A stretch of DNA of 64,000 bases, taken from NCBI RefSeq assembly GCF_046292825.1, contig NZ_JBKBQG010000004.1:97236-161235 (forward strand). Reading direction: 5' to 3'. Of this stretch, positions 45,423 through 53,887 are shown in pieces; the first letter of the stretch is position 1, and each line of letters starts with the position of its first letter. The stretch is from Salinarimonas sp046292825 (GTDB taxonomy: Bacteria; Pseudomonadota; Alphaproteobacteria; Rhizobiales; Beijerinckiaceae). The translations under genes and the position numbers were made by a program. The notes under the pieces were generated by a model. That model worked only from the letters and a program-made list of their open reading frames with translations. It made no database searches and was not told the DNA's origin.

Positions 45423-46750
45423 GCCGGGAGGCCGCGCCGTCGGAGGCGCCGCCGGAGGCGTCGAGCGGCGGCGATCAGGCGGCCCCGCGGCGCGACACGA
45501 GGCGGGCGGTGGCGGCGGGCGCGCTCCTCGCTGCGACGATGGTGACGCTCGTCGCCGCCGCGACCGAGGGGCTCAATCTCTGGCTCGTCGCGTCGGTCCC
45601 CGTGGCGGTGATCGCCGCCGCCGCGCTCGTCGGCGAGCGCGCCCAAGCACGGCGCGTGCGCACCCTCGTCGCCGCGGGGCGCCGCCTCGCCATCGTCGAG
45701 GCGCTTCTCGCCAACATCCCCGATCCCGTGATCATGGTCGATCGCCGCGCCATCGTGCGCGAGGCGAACGCCGCCGCGCGCACGCTCCTGCCGGCCTTGA
45801 AGATCGGCCACCCGCTCTCCTTCGCCCTGCGCGTGCCCACCGTGCTCGACGGGATCGAGGCGGCCCTGAAGGGCGGCGAGCGGATCTCCGTCGAATATGC
45901 CGAGCGCGTGCCGACCGAGCGCGTCTTCGAGGTGCTGATCGGCCCGCTCGCCCCGCGCGAGGACGGCGAGCGTCCACCGGGCGGGGAGGCGGTGGTGCTG
46001 TTCTTCCGCGATCTCACCTCCGCGCGGCGGCTCGAGACCATGCGGGTCGATTTCGTGGCGAATGTCAGCCACGAGCTGCGCACCCCGCTCGCCTCGCTCC
46101 TCGGCTTCGTCGAGACGCTGCAGGGCCCCGCCCGCGACGATGCCGCCGCCCGCGAGCGCTTCCTCGGCATCATGCGCGACCAGGCGCTGCGCATGAAGCG
46201 GCTGATCGACGACCTCCTCCAGCTCTCGCGCATCGAGCTGCGCGCCCACGTCCAGCCCCAGAGCCCGGTCGATCTCGTGCTGATCGCCCGCGAGATGATC
46301 GAGACGCTCGCCGCCCGCGCGCAGGCCGCCGGGATGCGGGTCGATTTCGAGGCGCCCTCTGAGCCGGTCGTCGTGCCGGGCGACCGGGACGAGCTCCTGC
46401 GCGTCGTCGAGAACCTCGTCGAGAACGCGATCAAGTACGGCGAGGGCGGGGACCGAATCGAGGTGCGCATCGCCTGCGAGGGCGAGGGGCGCGCGCGCCT
46501 GCAGGTTCGCGATTTCGGCGCCGGCATCGCCGCCGACCACATCCCGCGCCTGACCGAGCGCTTCTACCGCGTCGATGCCGGGAAGAGCCGCGCCAAGGGC
46601 GGCACCGGTCTCGGGCTCGCCATCGTCAAGCACATCGTCGCCCGCCATCGCGGCCGCCTCGCGATCGAGAGCACGCCGGGGGAGGGGGCGCTGTTCACGG
46701 TCGAACTCCCGACGATCGCCCCGCGCGAGCGAGAACCCCTCTCCAGATAG
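45419..46750 (+). CDS. PhoR-type sensor histidine kinase
   Basis: 443 residues. Two N-terminal TM helices (about 30-75) are followed by a PAS domain (about 90-200, ALLANIPDPVIMVDRRAIV), HisKA with phospho-His in ANVSHELRTPLASLLGF, and HATPase with NLVENAIKYG, DFGAGI and GGTGLGLAIVKH. This is the PhoR layout of phosphate sensing, but no phoB or pst genes are in view, so the stimulus is not certain. GTG 45419 is set by the GTGA overlap. The last codons (EPLSR and the stop) lie inside repeat R2. Confidence 0.88.
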   Translation: MSREAAPSEAPPEASSGGDQAAPRRDTRRAVAAGALLAATMVTLVAAATEGLNLWLVASVPVAVIAAAALVGERAQARRVRTLVAAGRRLAIVEALLANIPDPVIMVDRRAIVREANAAARTLLPALKIGHPLSFALRVPTVLDGIEAALKGGERISVEYAERVPTERVFEVLIGPLAPREDGERPPGGEAVVLFFRDLTSARRLETMRVDFVANVSHELRTPLASLLGFVETLQGPARDDAAARERFLGIMRDQALRMKRLIDDLLQLSRIELRAHVQPQSPVDLVLIAREMIETLAARAQAAGMRVDFEAPSEPVVVPGDRDELLRVVENLVENAIKYGEGGDRIEVRIACEGEGRARLQVRDFGAGIAADHIPRLTERFYRVDAGKSRAKGGTGLGLAIVKHIVARHRGRLAIESTPGEGALFTVELPTIAPREREPLSR

Positions 46751-46771
46751 GGAGAGGGGCAGGGGTGAGGG
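46736..46771 (-). repeat. Palindromic repeat R2, copy 2 (inverted)
   Basis: CCCCTCTCC-AGATA-GGGAGAGGGG then CAGGGGTGAGGG. It is the reverse complement of the copies at 22330 and 46840, with a few mismatches. It contains the kinase's final codons and TAG stop. With the next copy it makes an inverted pair about 70 bp apart that could fold into a large hairpin. Confidence 0.8.
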
Positions 46772-46839
46772 AATAGTGCATCCGGAAGAGCTCCACGCGT
46801 CGAGCGCCTGGGCGCGGAGCCTGGACCCCCACCCGTACG

Positions 46840-46876
46840 CCCTCACCCCCGACCCCTCTCCCATCCGGGAGAGGGG
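46840..46876 (+). repeat. 37-bp palindromic repeat R2, copy 3
   Basis: CCCTCACCCCCGA followed by CCCCTCTCCC-ATCC-GGGAGAGGGG, very close to the copy at 22330. It lies just beyond the stop of the carboxymuconolactone decarboxylase-like gene on the minus strand. Confidence 0.8.
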
Positions 46877-46890
46877 GGACGCGCCGTGCT

Positions 46891-47289
46891 TCATTCCATC
46901 TCCGCCAGGACGCGCTTGACGATCTTGATCGCGTGGTTGGCGGCGGGAACGCCGGCATAGATCGCGACGTGGAGCATCGCCTCGCGCAGGTCCTCGGGGG
47001 TCGCGCCGGTGTTGCGGGTGGCGCGCACGTGCAGCGCGAGCTCCTCGTCGCGACCGAGCGCGGCGAGAAGGGCGATCGTCACCATCGAGCGCTCGCGCAG
47101 GCTCCACTCGCCGCGCGACCAGACGTGCCCCCACGCCGCCTCGGTGATCATCGCCTGGAACGGCGCGTCGAAATCGGTCTTGGCCGCCTCGGCGCGGTCG
47201 ACATGCGCGTCGCCGAGAACGCGGCGGCGGGTCGCCATGCCGGCCTCGGCCATGTCCGTCTTGCGCCCCGGGTCGCGTGCGCTCGTCAT
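46891..47289 (-). CDS. pcaC: Carboxymuconolactone decarboxylase family protein (PcaC-like)
   Basis: 132 residues, the PcaC length. The CMD-fold core reads FQAMITEAAWGHVWSRGEW, RERSMVTIALLAALGRDEEL and HVRATRNTGATPEDLREAM, which fits gamma-carboxymuconolactone decarboxylase of the protocatechuate branch. No other pca gene is nearby, so an alternative CMD-family role cannot be excluded. The start at 47289 has GAGGGAGAG upstream; Met codons 12 and 18 residues in are alternatives. Confidence 0.82.
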   Translation of the reverse strand: MTSARDPGRKTDMAEAGMATRRRVLGDAHVDRAEAAKTDFDAPFQAMITEAAWGHVWSRGEWSLRERSMVTIALLAALGRDEELALHVRATRNTGATPEDLREAMLHVAIYAGVPAANHAIKIVKRVLAEME

Positions 47290-47426
47290 CGTCGGCTCTC
47301 CCTCGTCCGGCATGCGGATCTCGGCCTCCTCGATAGCGCCCTCGCGCGCGCTCGGGAACTGGGAACGATGGGGCGCGCGAACCCGTTCGCTTCGGGACCT
47401 CGACGCGCGAGAGAGGGAATGCATCC

Positions 47427-47708
47427 ATGCCGCAGACCACGTCCGAGACCCTGACCCGAGACGACGTGCGCGCCCTCGTCGGCCCCGTCGACGACATCGT
47501 CGCGGCCGAGATCGTCGGCACCGGCGCCACCCGCGAGGAGCTCGCCCGCGCCTATGCCTGGGTGGAGAACAACGAGCCCATGCTCAACGAGGGCCGCCGT
47601 CTGCCGACCGGGCGCGAGGCCCGCCTCGTCGAGATCCTCGAAGAGGCCGCCGCCGAAGACGACGAGGCGGTCGCTCCGCCCGCAGCGACGCCGGGCGACG
47701 GCGAATAG
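47427..47708 (+). CDS. Small conserved acidic protein, unknown function
   Basis: 93 residues, soluble and acidic. It reads DDVRALVGPVDDIVAAEIVG, then ATREELARAYAWVENNE and a predicted helix REARLVEILEEAAAEDDE. No catalytic motif is visible. GAGGGAATGCATCC lies before ATG 47427. It precedes a phosphoribosyltransferase-like gene by 10 bp, so the two likely form an operon. I do not recognise a named family beyond having seen similar unnamed alphaproteobacterial proteins. Confidence 0.65.
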   Translation: MPQTTSETLTRDDVRALVGPVDDIVAAEIVGTGATREELARAYAWVENNEPMLNEGRRLPTGREARLVEILEEAAAEDDEAVAPPAATPGDGE

Positions 47709-47718
47709 GGAGGCGACG

Positions 47719-48354
47719 ATGATCTTCCGCGACCGTCGCCAGGCCGGCGCGCGTCTCGCCGGGGCGCTCTCCGGCTTCGCCGGGCCCGATACAATCGTCC
47801 TGGCGCTGCCGCGCGGCGGGGTGCCGGTCGCGGCCGAGGTCGCCCGGGCGCTCGGCGCGCCCCTCGACCTCGTGATGGTGCGCAAGATCGGCGCCCCGGG
47901 CCACGAGGAATACGCGATCGGCGCGGTCGTCGACGGGGCCGATCCGCAGGTCGTCCTCGACGAGGACGCCGCGCGGCTCGCCGGCGCGGACACCGCCTAT
48001 GTGGAGCGGGCGAAGGCGCAGGCGCTCGCCGAGATCGAGCGGCGGCGCGCGGCCTATCGCGGCGGGCGCGCGCCCGCCTCCGTCGCTGGCAAGACCGCGA
48101 TCGTCGTCGACGACGGCATCGCCACCGGCGCGACCGCCAAGGCGGCCGTGCGGGCGCTGCGCAAGGCCGGTGCCGCGCGGACGATCCTCGCCGTGCCGAT
48201 CGCCCCGGTCGAGACGGTGGAGGCGCTGCGCGAGGAGGCGGACGAGGTGGTGGCGCTCTCGATGCCCTACCCCTTCCACGCGGTGGGCCTCTATTACGAC
48301 GACTTCTCGCAGACGAGCGACGAGGAGGTCGTCGCCGCCCTGCGCGACGCGTGA
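47719..48354 (+). CDS. Phosphoribosyltransferase-family protein
   Basis: 211 residues. Type I PRTase fold with the PRPP-binding signature AIVVDDGIATGATAKAAVRAL and an N-terminal LALPRGGVPVAAEVARAL. Stand-alone members of this group, often near stress genes, have no firmly known base substrate. AGGGAGG precedes ATG 47719 with 5-nt spacing. It is in a probable operon with the 93-residue gene and convergent with the DUF3429 gene (7 bp). Confidence 0.85.
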   Translation: MIFRDRRQAGARLAGALSGFAGPDTIVLALPRGGVPVAAEVARALGAPLDLVMVRKIGAPGHEEYAIGAVVDGADPQVVLDEDAARLAGADTAYVERAKAQALAEIERRRAAYRGGRAPASVAGKTAIVVDDGIATGATAKAAVRALRKAGAARTILAVPIAPVETVEALREEADEVVALSMPYPFHAVGLYYDDFSQTSDEEVVAALRDA

Positions 48355-48361
48355 GGGCGGA

Positions 48362-48811
48362 TCAGACCGCCAGCGCGCCGAGGATCAGCGCGAGCGCGGC
48401 GGCGGCGGCGAGCGCGAGGCGCAGACGGCCGAACCATTCCGGCGCCTCCTCGCGGCAGACGAGGCCGTAATCGAAGAGCCCGAGCACGACATGCAGACCG
48501 GCGAGCGTCCAGAGCTGCGGTCCCGGCGGCAAGGCCAGCGCCGCCCAGGCGAGGAGCACAGGCACGACCGAGATGACGTAGCCGCGCTTGGCCGGCCCCT
48601 CCTCCTCGGCGCCCAGGGCGATGCCCCAGCGCACGCCGCCGAGGAAGGACAGGATCAGCGCGCCGTAGGCCGCGAGCGCGAAGGCGAGGGCGCCCGCGCC
48701 GAAGCCGAGATCGACGCCCGTCAGAAGCGCGACGGAGAGGCCCCAATACGGGATCAGGCCGGCCGCGCCGAGCGCGAGCGGGACGGTCGGGATCTTCGAG
48801 GCATCGGTCAT
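48362..48811 (-). CDS. DUF3429 membrane protein
   Basis: 149 residues with five predicted TM helices: VPLALGAAGLIPYWGLSVAL, AYGALILSFLGGVRWGIALG, VVPVLLAWAALALP and so on. The SFLGGVRWG motif is characteristic of DUF3429. The function is unknown. ATG 48811 is chosen over upstream ATG codons that add an Arg-rich, non-hydrophobic extension. No close operon partner. Confidence 0.85.
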   Translation of the reverse strand: MTDASKIPTVPLALGAAGLIPYWGLSVALLTGVDLGFGAGALAFALAAYGALILSFLGGVRWGIALGAEEEGPAKRGYVISVVPVLLAWAALALPPGPQLWTLAGLHVVLGLFDYGLVCREEAPEWFGRLRLALAAAAALALILGALAV

Positions 48812-48928
48812 CGCAAGGGCTCGGAACTGGAAGAACAAGGCGGGGCGGCGGGTGCGCGGGGCGACCCGGCGGGCCAGACATAACGCGCGCGGCCGCGCTT
48901 GCAAGCGCGGCGCTCCCTGCGCGCGCCC

Positions 48929-49255
48929 TCAGATCTCCTCGCCGAAGCGGCCTGCCACGAGATCCGTCAACGCGTCCATCGCGGCCTGGGCCTGCGGTCC
49001 GCGGGCGGCGACCAGGATCTCGGTGCCCTGCGCCGCGGCGAGCGTCAGGAGCCCCATGATCGAGCGACCCCCCACCGTCTCCCCGCAGCGGCTGACCGTG
49101 ACCTCGGCGTCGTAGCGCTCGACCGTCTGCACGAATTTCGCGGAGGCGCGGGCGTGCAGGCCCTTGCGGTTGACGATGGGCAGGCGCCGCACGAGCGCGT
49201 CCTCGGGGGCGACGTCGGGCGGGCAGTCGCCGTCGCGTTGCGGGAACTCGACCAT
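48929..49255 (-). CDS. ptsH: HPr family phosphocarrier protein (regulatory PTS)
   Basis: 108 residues. The phospho-His34 site is NRKGLHARASAKFV and the regulatory Ser65 site is GRSIMGLLTLAAAQG, the target of HPr kinase. There is an N-terminal extension of about 20 residues relative to the standard 88-residue HPr. It lies 3 bp downstream of the EIIA-Man gene in the hprK region. In alphaproteobacteria this PTS usually regulates rather than transports, linking nitrogen/carbon status to ChvGI. Confidence 0.93.
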   Translation of the reverse strand: MVEFPQRDGDCPPDVAPEDALVRRLPIVNRKGLHARASAKFVQTVERYDAEVTVSRCGETVGGRSIMGLLTLAAAQGTEILVAARGPQAQAAMDALTDLVAGRFGEEI

Positions 49256-49258
49256 GGC

Positions 49259-49660
49259 TCAGCGCCCCGCCAGCACGTGGGAGGCCACGTTGATGTATTT
49301 GCGCCCCGCCTCCTGGGCGTGGAGGACCGCGTCGGCGAGCGGCTCGACGTCGCGCACGCTCGCGAGCTTGATCAGCATCGGCAAGTTGATCCCCGCCACG
49401 ACCTCGACGAGCCGCCCGTTCATGCAGGAGAGCGCGAGGTTCGAGGGCGTTCCGCCGAACATGTCGGTGAGGACGACGACGCCGCGACCGGTATCGACCC
49501 GGCGCACCGCCTCGAGGATGTCGAGCCGGCGGGCCTCCATGTCGTCTTCGGGGCCGATCGTGATCGTCTCGATCTGCTCCTGGGGGCCGACCACGTGTTC
49601 GAGCGCCGCGCGGAACTCGGTGGCGAGCTGGCCGTGGGTGACGAGCACCAATCCTATCAT
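49259..49660 (-). CDS. PTS EIIA component, mannose (EIIA-Man) family
   Basis: 133 residues. The phosphorylated His9 is in IGLVLVTHGQLA, and FGGTPSNLAL marks the EIIA-Man fold. It accepts phosphate from HPr. No IIB, IIC or IID subunits are nearby, which fits the regulatory alphaproteobacterial PTS. It sits between hprK (139-bp gap) and ptsH (3-bp gap) on the same strand. Confidence 0.93.
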   Translation of the reverse strand: MIGLVLVTHGQLATEFRAALEHVVGPQEQIETITIGPEDDMEARRLDILEAVRRVDTGRGVVVLTDMFGGTPSNLALSCMNGRLVEVVAGINLPMLIKLASVRDVEPLADAVLHAQEAGRKYINVASHVLAGR

Positions 49661-49799
49661 GTCGACCTGCTTCCGTCGCTCGTCTGAGCGGAGCCGCTAT
49701 TTTGTGCAGTGCCGAGCCGAACGCAAGGGCAAACGCATCCGCTCGTTCCTTTCGCGGCGTGTCCCGCAGGCGCCGCCGCCGCGCCGCACCCCGCGTGGT

Positions 49800-50288
49800 C
49801 TAGTCGAAAGGCCCTCCAGATAAGCCTGCCGCGCGCTCGAGGGCAATGGGGACGATGTCGCGGTCGTGCCGGCAGGCGAGGCGGGGGAGGGCTATTCCGA
49901 GGATTTCGACGATCGTCTGCGCCTCCTCCGGCAGGCGCGGCGGCGGCTCCTCCATGCGATCGACGACGAGCCTCACGCGGGCGGCGGGCAGGTGAGGGCG
50001 GCGGAGAAGGCCGACCCCGCGCACTTCGAGGAGCCCCTCGAGCGGCGATACGGGGCGCGCCACGAGCGCCCCGCCGATGCGCGCGAGCGCGATCCGGTCG
50101 TCGCCGACGAGCCGCGCGAACAGCCCCCGCGCCTCCGCCGCCTCGATGAGCGCGAGGCAGAGGCTCGACTTGCCGGCTCCCGAGGCGCCGCGGATCAGGA
50201 TGCCGGCCTCGCCGACGACGACGCAGCTCGCATGCACCGTCTCGGCGGCGCTGCCTGCGGCGGCGAGACGCGAGTCGGGCGGGCTCAC
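49800..50288 (-). CDS. hprK: HPr kinase/phosphorylase, short alphaproteobacterial form
   Basis: 162 residues, about half of the Firmicute enzyme because the N-terminal domain is absent, as is normal in alphaproteobacteria. The Walker A is RGASGAGKSSLCL, with LVGDDRIAL and the HprK signature region EVRGVGLLRRP. It phosphorylates HPr on Ser. The start GTG 50288 overlaps the chvG stop as GTGA, which fixes it and implies coupling to the kinase gene. Confidence 0.9.
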   Translation of the reverse strand: MSPPDSRLAAAGSAAETVHASCVVVGEAGILIRGASGAGKSSLCLALIEAAEARGLFARLVGDDRIALARIGGALVARPVSPLEGLLEVRGVGLLRRPHLPAARVRLVVDRMEEPPPRLPEEAQTIVEILGIALPRLACRHDRDIVPIALERAAGLSGGPFD

Positions 50289-52180
50289 GCACGCTCCATC
50301 GCGGGCAGCTCCACCACGAAACGCGCCCCGCGACGCGCCGGCTCGCCGTCCGGACCCGCCGGACCGAGCCGGTTCTCGGCGTGGATGGAGCCGCGATGGG
50401 CCGCGACGATCTGTCGGGAGATCGACAGGCCGAGCCCGGAATTCTGGCCGAAGCCCTGCTCGGGCCGATCGGTGTAGAAGCGCTCGAAGATGCGCTCGAG
50501 CGCATGGTCGGGGATGCCGGGGCCCTCGTCCTCGACGATGATGCGCACCCGCGGACCGTCGCGCTCGACCGCCACGGTGACGATGCCGTCGGCAGGGGAG
50601 AAGGAGCGGGCATTGTCGAGGAGGTTGCGCACCACCTGACCGAGCCGGCTGTCGTGGCCGAGCACCGTGAAGCCGGCGCCAGGCCCGCCCTTGGCCTCGC
50701 GGTCGCGCCCCTCGCCGCCCCTCTCGCGGGCCCCGTCCTTGCGGGCGGGCCCGCGGACATGCACCTCGATCCGCGGCTCGCCGGGCCGGCGCACGTCGTT
50801 GGCGATCGACGCAACTGCGTCGACGAGCCGGGCGAGATCGACGGGCTCCGCCTCCGAGCGGGCGAGCTCGGCATCGAGGCGGGAGGCGTCGGAGATGTCG
50901 CTGATCAGCCGATCGAGGCGCTTGACGTCGTGCTGGACGATGTCGAGGAGGCGCCGACGCGACTCTTCGGTCTTGGCGAGCGGCAGCGTCTCGACCGCCG
51001 AGCGCAGCGAGGTGAGCGGGTTCTTCAATTCGTGCGCGACGTCCGCCGCGAAGCTCTCGATCGCGTCGATGCGGTCGTAGAGCGCACGCGTCATGTCGCG
51101 CAGCGCGCCGGAGAGATGGCCGATCTCGTCCGAGCGGGTGGTGAAATCGGGGATTTCCTGGCGCGACTTGATGCCCCGCCGCACCCGCTCCGCCGCTTCC
51201 GCGAGCCGCGAGACGGGCCCCGCGATGGCGTTCGCGAGCAGCACCGAGAGCACGATCATCACGCCCGCCGCCACGAGGAAGACCTGCAGGAGGGCGAAGC
51301 GCTCGGAGGCGATGATCCCGTCGATGTCGCCGCCCTGCGTCGAGAGGAGCAGCACGCCGCGCACGCCGCGCTGGCGCTGGATCGGCACGGCGACGGAGAC
51401 GATCGTGTCTCCCTGCGGGTTGACGCGCACGACGCTCGCCCGCTCGCCGCCGAGCGCCTGGCGCACCTCGGGGAAGACGCGGCCGTCGCTCGGGCCGATC
51501 GGCTCGAGGGTCGGCGCGCCGCGCGGGAAGACCAGATCGCGCGCCCCCGACCACAGCCGCTCGAGCAGGCTCGGCGGGGTCGTCTCGATCGGCGGCAGGT
51601 CGAGCCGCAGGATGTCGCCGCGCGAATAGAGCGCGCGCGTGTCGAGAAGGAGCGTCGCCTCGCGGTCGTAGACGCGCGCGCGGGTGCGCGTGGGCGTCAC
51701 GAGGCGGCGCAGGAGCGGCGCCACGCGCTCGGGATTGATCGAGAATTCGAGCGGGGAGAACCAGTCGTCGGCGAGCACCGAGCTCTCGCCGGTCTGCAGC
51801 TGGAGGAGCCGGTCGGGGTCGATCAGGATCGTGTCGCTGTCCACCGTCGCCGAGGCGGCGATGGCGCCGGCGATGATCTCGCCCTGCGTCAGGAGGCTCT
51901 GCACGCGGGCCTCGATCAGGCCCTCGCGGAACTGGTTGAGATACAGGAAGCCGAGGAGGAGCGCGACGAGGCCCGCGAGGTTGAGCACCACGATGCGGCG
52001 CACGAGGCTCGAGGCCGCCCTCTGGCCGATCGCGCGGCCGAAGGCGCGCGCCCGCGCGGCGAGGACCGAGCGACGCCGGCGCCTGCGCGCGCCGTCCGGC
52101 GCGGCGGGAGCCCGGCCGGAGGCCGCCGCCTCCTCGCCTCCGGGATCCTCGTGGGATAGTCGACCGCGCCGTGCGTCCAA
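50285..52180 (-). CDS. chvG: Sensor histidine kinase ChvG (ExoS-like)
   Basis: 631 residues. An Arg-rich N-terminus, TM1 (about 63-83), a periplasmic sensor part of about 200 residues, TM2 (about 287-308), HAMP, then HisKA with FAADVAHELKNPLTSLRSAVETL and HATPase with NLLDNARSF and GLGLSISRQI. ChvG senses acid or envelope stress in Rhizobiales and phosphorylates ChvI. The start is TTG 52180 preceded by GAGGACGC. A charged insert (KDGARERGGEGRDREAKGG) between the N and G1 boxes is longer than I expect for the family. It is 10 bp after chvI. Confidence 0.92.
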   Translation of the reverse strand: MDARRGRLSHEDPGGEEAAASGRAPAAPDGARRRRRRSVLAARARAFGRAIGQRAASSLVRRIVVLNLAGLVALLLGFLYLNQFREGLIEARVQSLLTQGEIIAGAIAASATVDSDTILIDPDRLLQLQTGESSVLADDWFSPLEFSINPERVAPLLRRLVTPTRTRARVYDREATLLLDTRALYSRGDILRLDLPPIETTPPSLLERLWSGARDLVFPRGAPTLEPIGPSDGRVFPEVRQALGGERASVVRVNPQGDTIVSVAVPIQRQRGVRGVLLLSTQGGDIDGIIASERFALLQVFLVAAGVMIVLSVLLANAIAGPVSRLAEAAERVRRGIKSRQEIPDFTTRSDEIGHLSGALRDMTRALYDRIDAIESFAADVAHELKNPLTSLRSAVETLPLAKTEESRRRLLDIVQHDVKRLDRLISDISDASRLDAELARSEAEPVDLARLVDAVASIANDVRRPGEPRIEVHVRGPARKDGARERGGEGRDREAKGGPGAGFTVLGHDSRLGQVVRNLLDNARSFSPADGIVTVAVERDGPRVRIIVEDEGPGIPDHALERIFERFYTDRPEQGFGQNSGLGLSISRQIVAAHRGSIHAENRLGPAGPDGEPARRGARFVVELPAMERA

Positions 52181-52190
52181 AGCGTCCTCG

Positions 52191-52889
52191 TCAGGTTTCC
52201 TTGAAGCGGTAACCCACCCCGTAGAGCGTCTCGATCATGTCGAAATTGTTGTCGACCACCTTGAACTTCTTGCGCAGCCGCTTGATGTGGCTGTCGATGG
52301 TGCGATCGTCGACATAGACCTGATCGTCGTAGGCCGCGTCCATGAGGGCGTTGCGGCTCTTCACCACGCCGGGCCGCTGCGCGAGCGATTGCAGGATCAG
52401 GAACTCGGTGACGGTGAGCGTCACCGGCTCGCCCTTCCAGGTGCAGGTGTGGCGCTCGGGATCCATCACGAGCTGCCCGCGCTCGAGCGCCTTGGCGTCC
52501 GGTTCGCGCGGCGCGGTCACGTCCTTGGGCGCGAAGCGGCGCAGCACCGCCTTGACCCGCTCGACGAGGAGCCGCTGCGAGAACGGCTTCCGGATGAAGT
52601 CGTCCGCGCCCATCTTCAGGCCGAAGAGCTCGTCGATCTCCTCGTCCTTCGAGGTGAGGAAGATCACCGGCAGATCCGATTTCTGCCGCAGGCGCCGCAA
52701 GAGCTCCATGCCGTCCATGCGCGGCATCTTGATGTCGAAGATCGCGAGATCGGGCGGCGTCTGGCGCAGGCCGTCGAGGGCGGTGGCGCCGTCGGTATAG
52801 GTCTGGATGCGGTAGCCTTCGGCCTCCAGGGCGATGGAGACCGAGGTGAGGATGTTGCGATCGTCGTCGACGAGGGCAATGGTTGGCAT
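52191..52889 (-). CDS. chvI: Response regulator ChvI (OmpR/PhoB family)
   Basis: 232 residues. The receiver has IALVDDDRNILTSVS, phospho-Asp52 in IFDIKMPRMDG and the Lys in FIRKPFSQ. The winged-helix DNA-binding domain includes VTLTVTEFLILQSLAQRPG and DRTIDSHIKRLRKKF. It is a transcription factor controlling envelope and symbiosis or virulence genes in relatives. ATG 52889 follows GGGGAGTCCCG; the longer frame upstream is rejected. It is the first gene of chvI-chvG-hprK. Confidence 0.95.
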   Translation of the reverse strand: MPTIALVDDDRNILTSVSIALEAEGYRIQTYTDGATALDGLRQTPPDLAIFDIKMPRMDGMELLRRLRQKSDLPVIFLTSKDEEIDELFGLKMGADDFIRKPFSQRLLVERVKAVLRRFAPKDVTAPREPDAKALERGQLVMDPERHTCTWKGEPVTLTVTEFLILQSLAQRPGVVKSRNALMDAAYDDQVYVDDRTIDSHIKRLRKKFKVVDNNFDMIETLYGVGYRFKET

Positions 52890-53069
52890 CGGGACTCCCC
52901 GGTTCGTGTCAGCCGCCGGCGCCGGACCGGCTCTCGACCCGGCCGCGGCATCGGCGATCACCGCAGCCAACGCCTCGCCTTCCAAATCGGCCGAATTCAT
53001 GGCCATTTAGCACGTATGGGCCCGTCGGGGCAAAGAATGCCGCAGGGAGCGCCGAGCGCGGGAGAGCCG

Positions 53070-53840
53070 ATGTCGACAAAAAACGAGCCGGGCGGCGCGG
53101 GCGCGGACCTGCGCGGCGCTCCCGCGAAGGAGTACGACGGCCTCGCGGTGGCCAAGCACCTCCTGCGGGTGATTCGCGCCGGCGCCCTCGCCACGCTCGA
53201 CCGCGAGGGCGGCCATCCCTTCGCCTCCCTCGTCACCGTCGCGACCGACCACGACGGCGCGCCCCTCTTCCTGCTCTCGACCCTGTCGGGCCACACGGCC
53301 AATCTGGAGGCCGATCCGCGCGCCTCCGTGCTCCTCGCCGAGCGCGGCAAGGGCGACCCGCTCGCCCATCCGCGGCTGACCGTGATCGGCCGTCTCGCGC
53401 GCACGAGCGCGCCCTCCGCGCGCGCCCGCTTTCTCGCCCGCCATCCCAAGGCGCGGCTCTATGCGGGTTTCGCCGATTTCTCGCTGTGGCGGATGGAGGT
53501 CGAGCGCGCCCATCTCAACGGCGGCTTCGCCCGCGCGATGGGAATCGCGGCCGAGGACCTGCTGACGCCGCTCGACGGCGCCGACGCGCTGATCGCGGCC
53601 GAGGCCGGCGCGCTCGCCCATCTCGACGAGGACCACCGCGACGCGCTCGCCCTCTACGCGACGCGGATCGCCAAGGCGCCGAGCGCGGACTGGCGTGCGA
53701 GCGGGATCGATCCGGAGGGGCTCGACCTGATCGCGGGAGATCTCGCCGCCCGCATTGCATTCCCGGAGCGCGTGCGCGATGGCGACGCGTTGCGGCGGGT
53801 GCTGGTGGAGATGGCGCGGCGGGCGCGGGACGCAGGCTGA
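53070..53840 (+). CDS. HugZ-like haem-binding / pyridoxamine 5'-phosphate oxidase-fold protein
   Basis: 256 residues. A split-barrel FMN-binding-like domain (about 25-165) contains HLLRVIRAGALATLDREGG, LFLLSTLSGHTANLEADPRA and DFSLWRMEVERAHLNGGFARA. A C-terminal DUF2470-like domain follows (about 175-255, ADWRASGIDPEGLDLIAGD). The HugZ type degrades haem for iron in some species, but many homologues are uncharacterised. ATG 53070 follows GGGAGAGCC. It is divergent from chvI. The next gene starts 47 bp after it on the same strand. Confidence 0.85.
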   Translation: MSTKNEPGGAGADLRGAPAKEYDGLAVAKHLLRVIRAGALATLDREGGHPFASLVTVATDHDGAPLFLLSTLSGHTANLEADPRASVLLAERGKGDPLAHPRLTVIGRLARTSAPSARARFLARHPKARLYAGFADFSLWRMEVERAHLNGGFARAMGIAAEDLLTPLDGADALIAAEAGALAHLDEDHRDALALYATRIAKAPSADWRASGIDPEGLDLIAGDLAARIAFPERVRDGDALRRVLVEMARRARDAG

Positions 53841-53887
53841 TCGGGCCGCCGCGATCGGGTGCGACGCACAAATCGGAGGGAGCGAGG

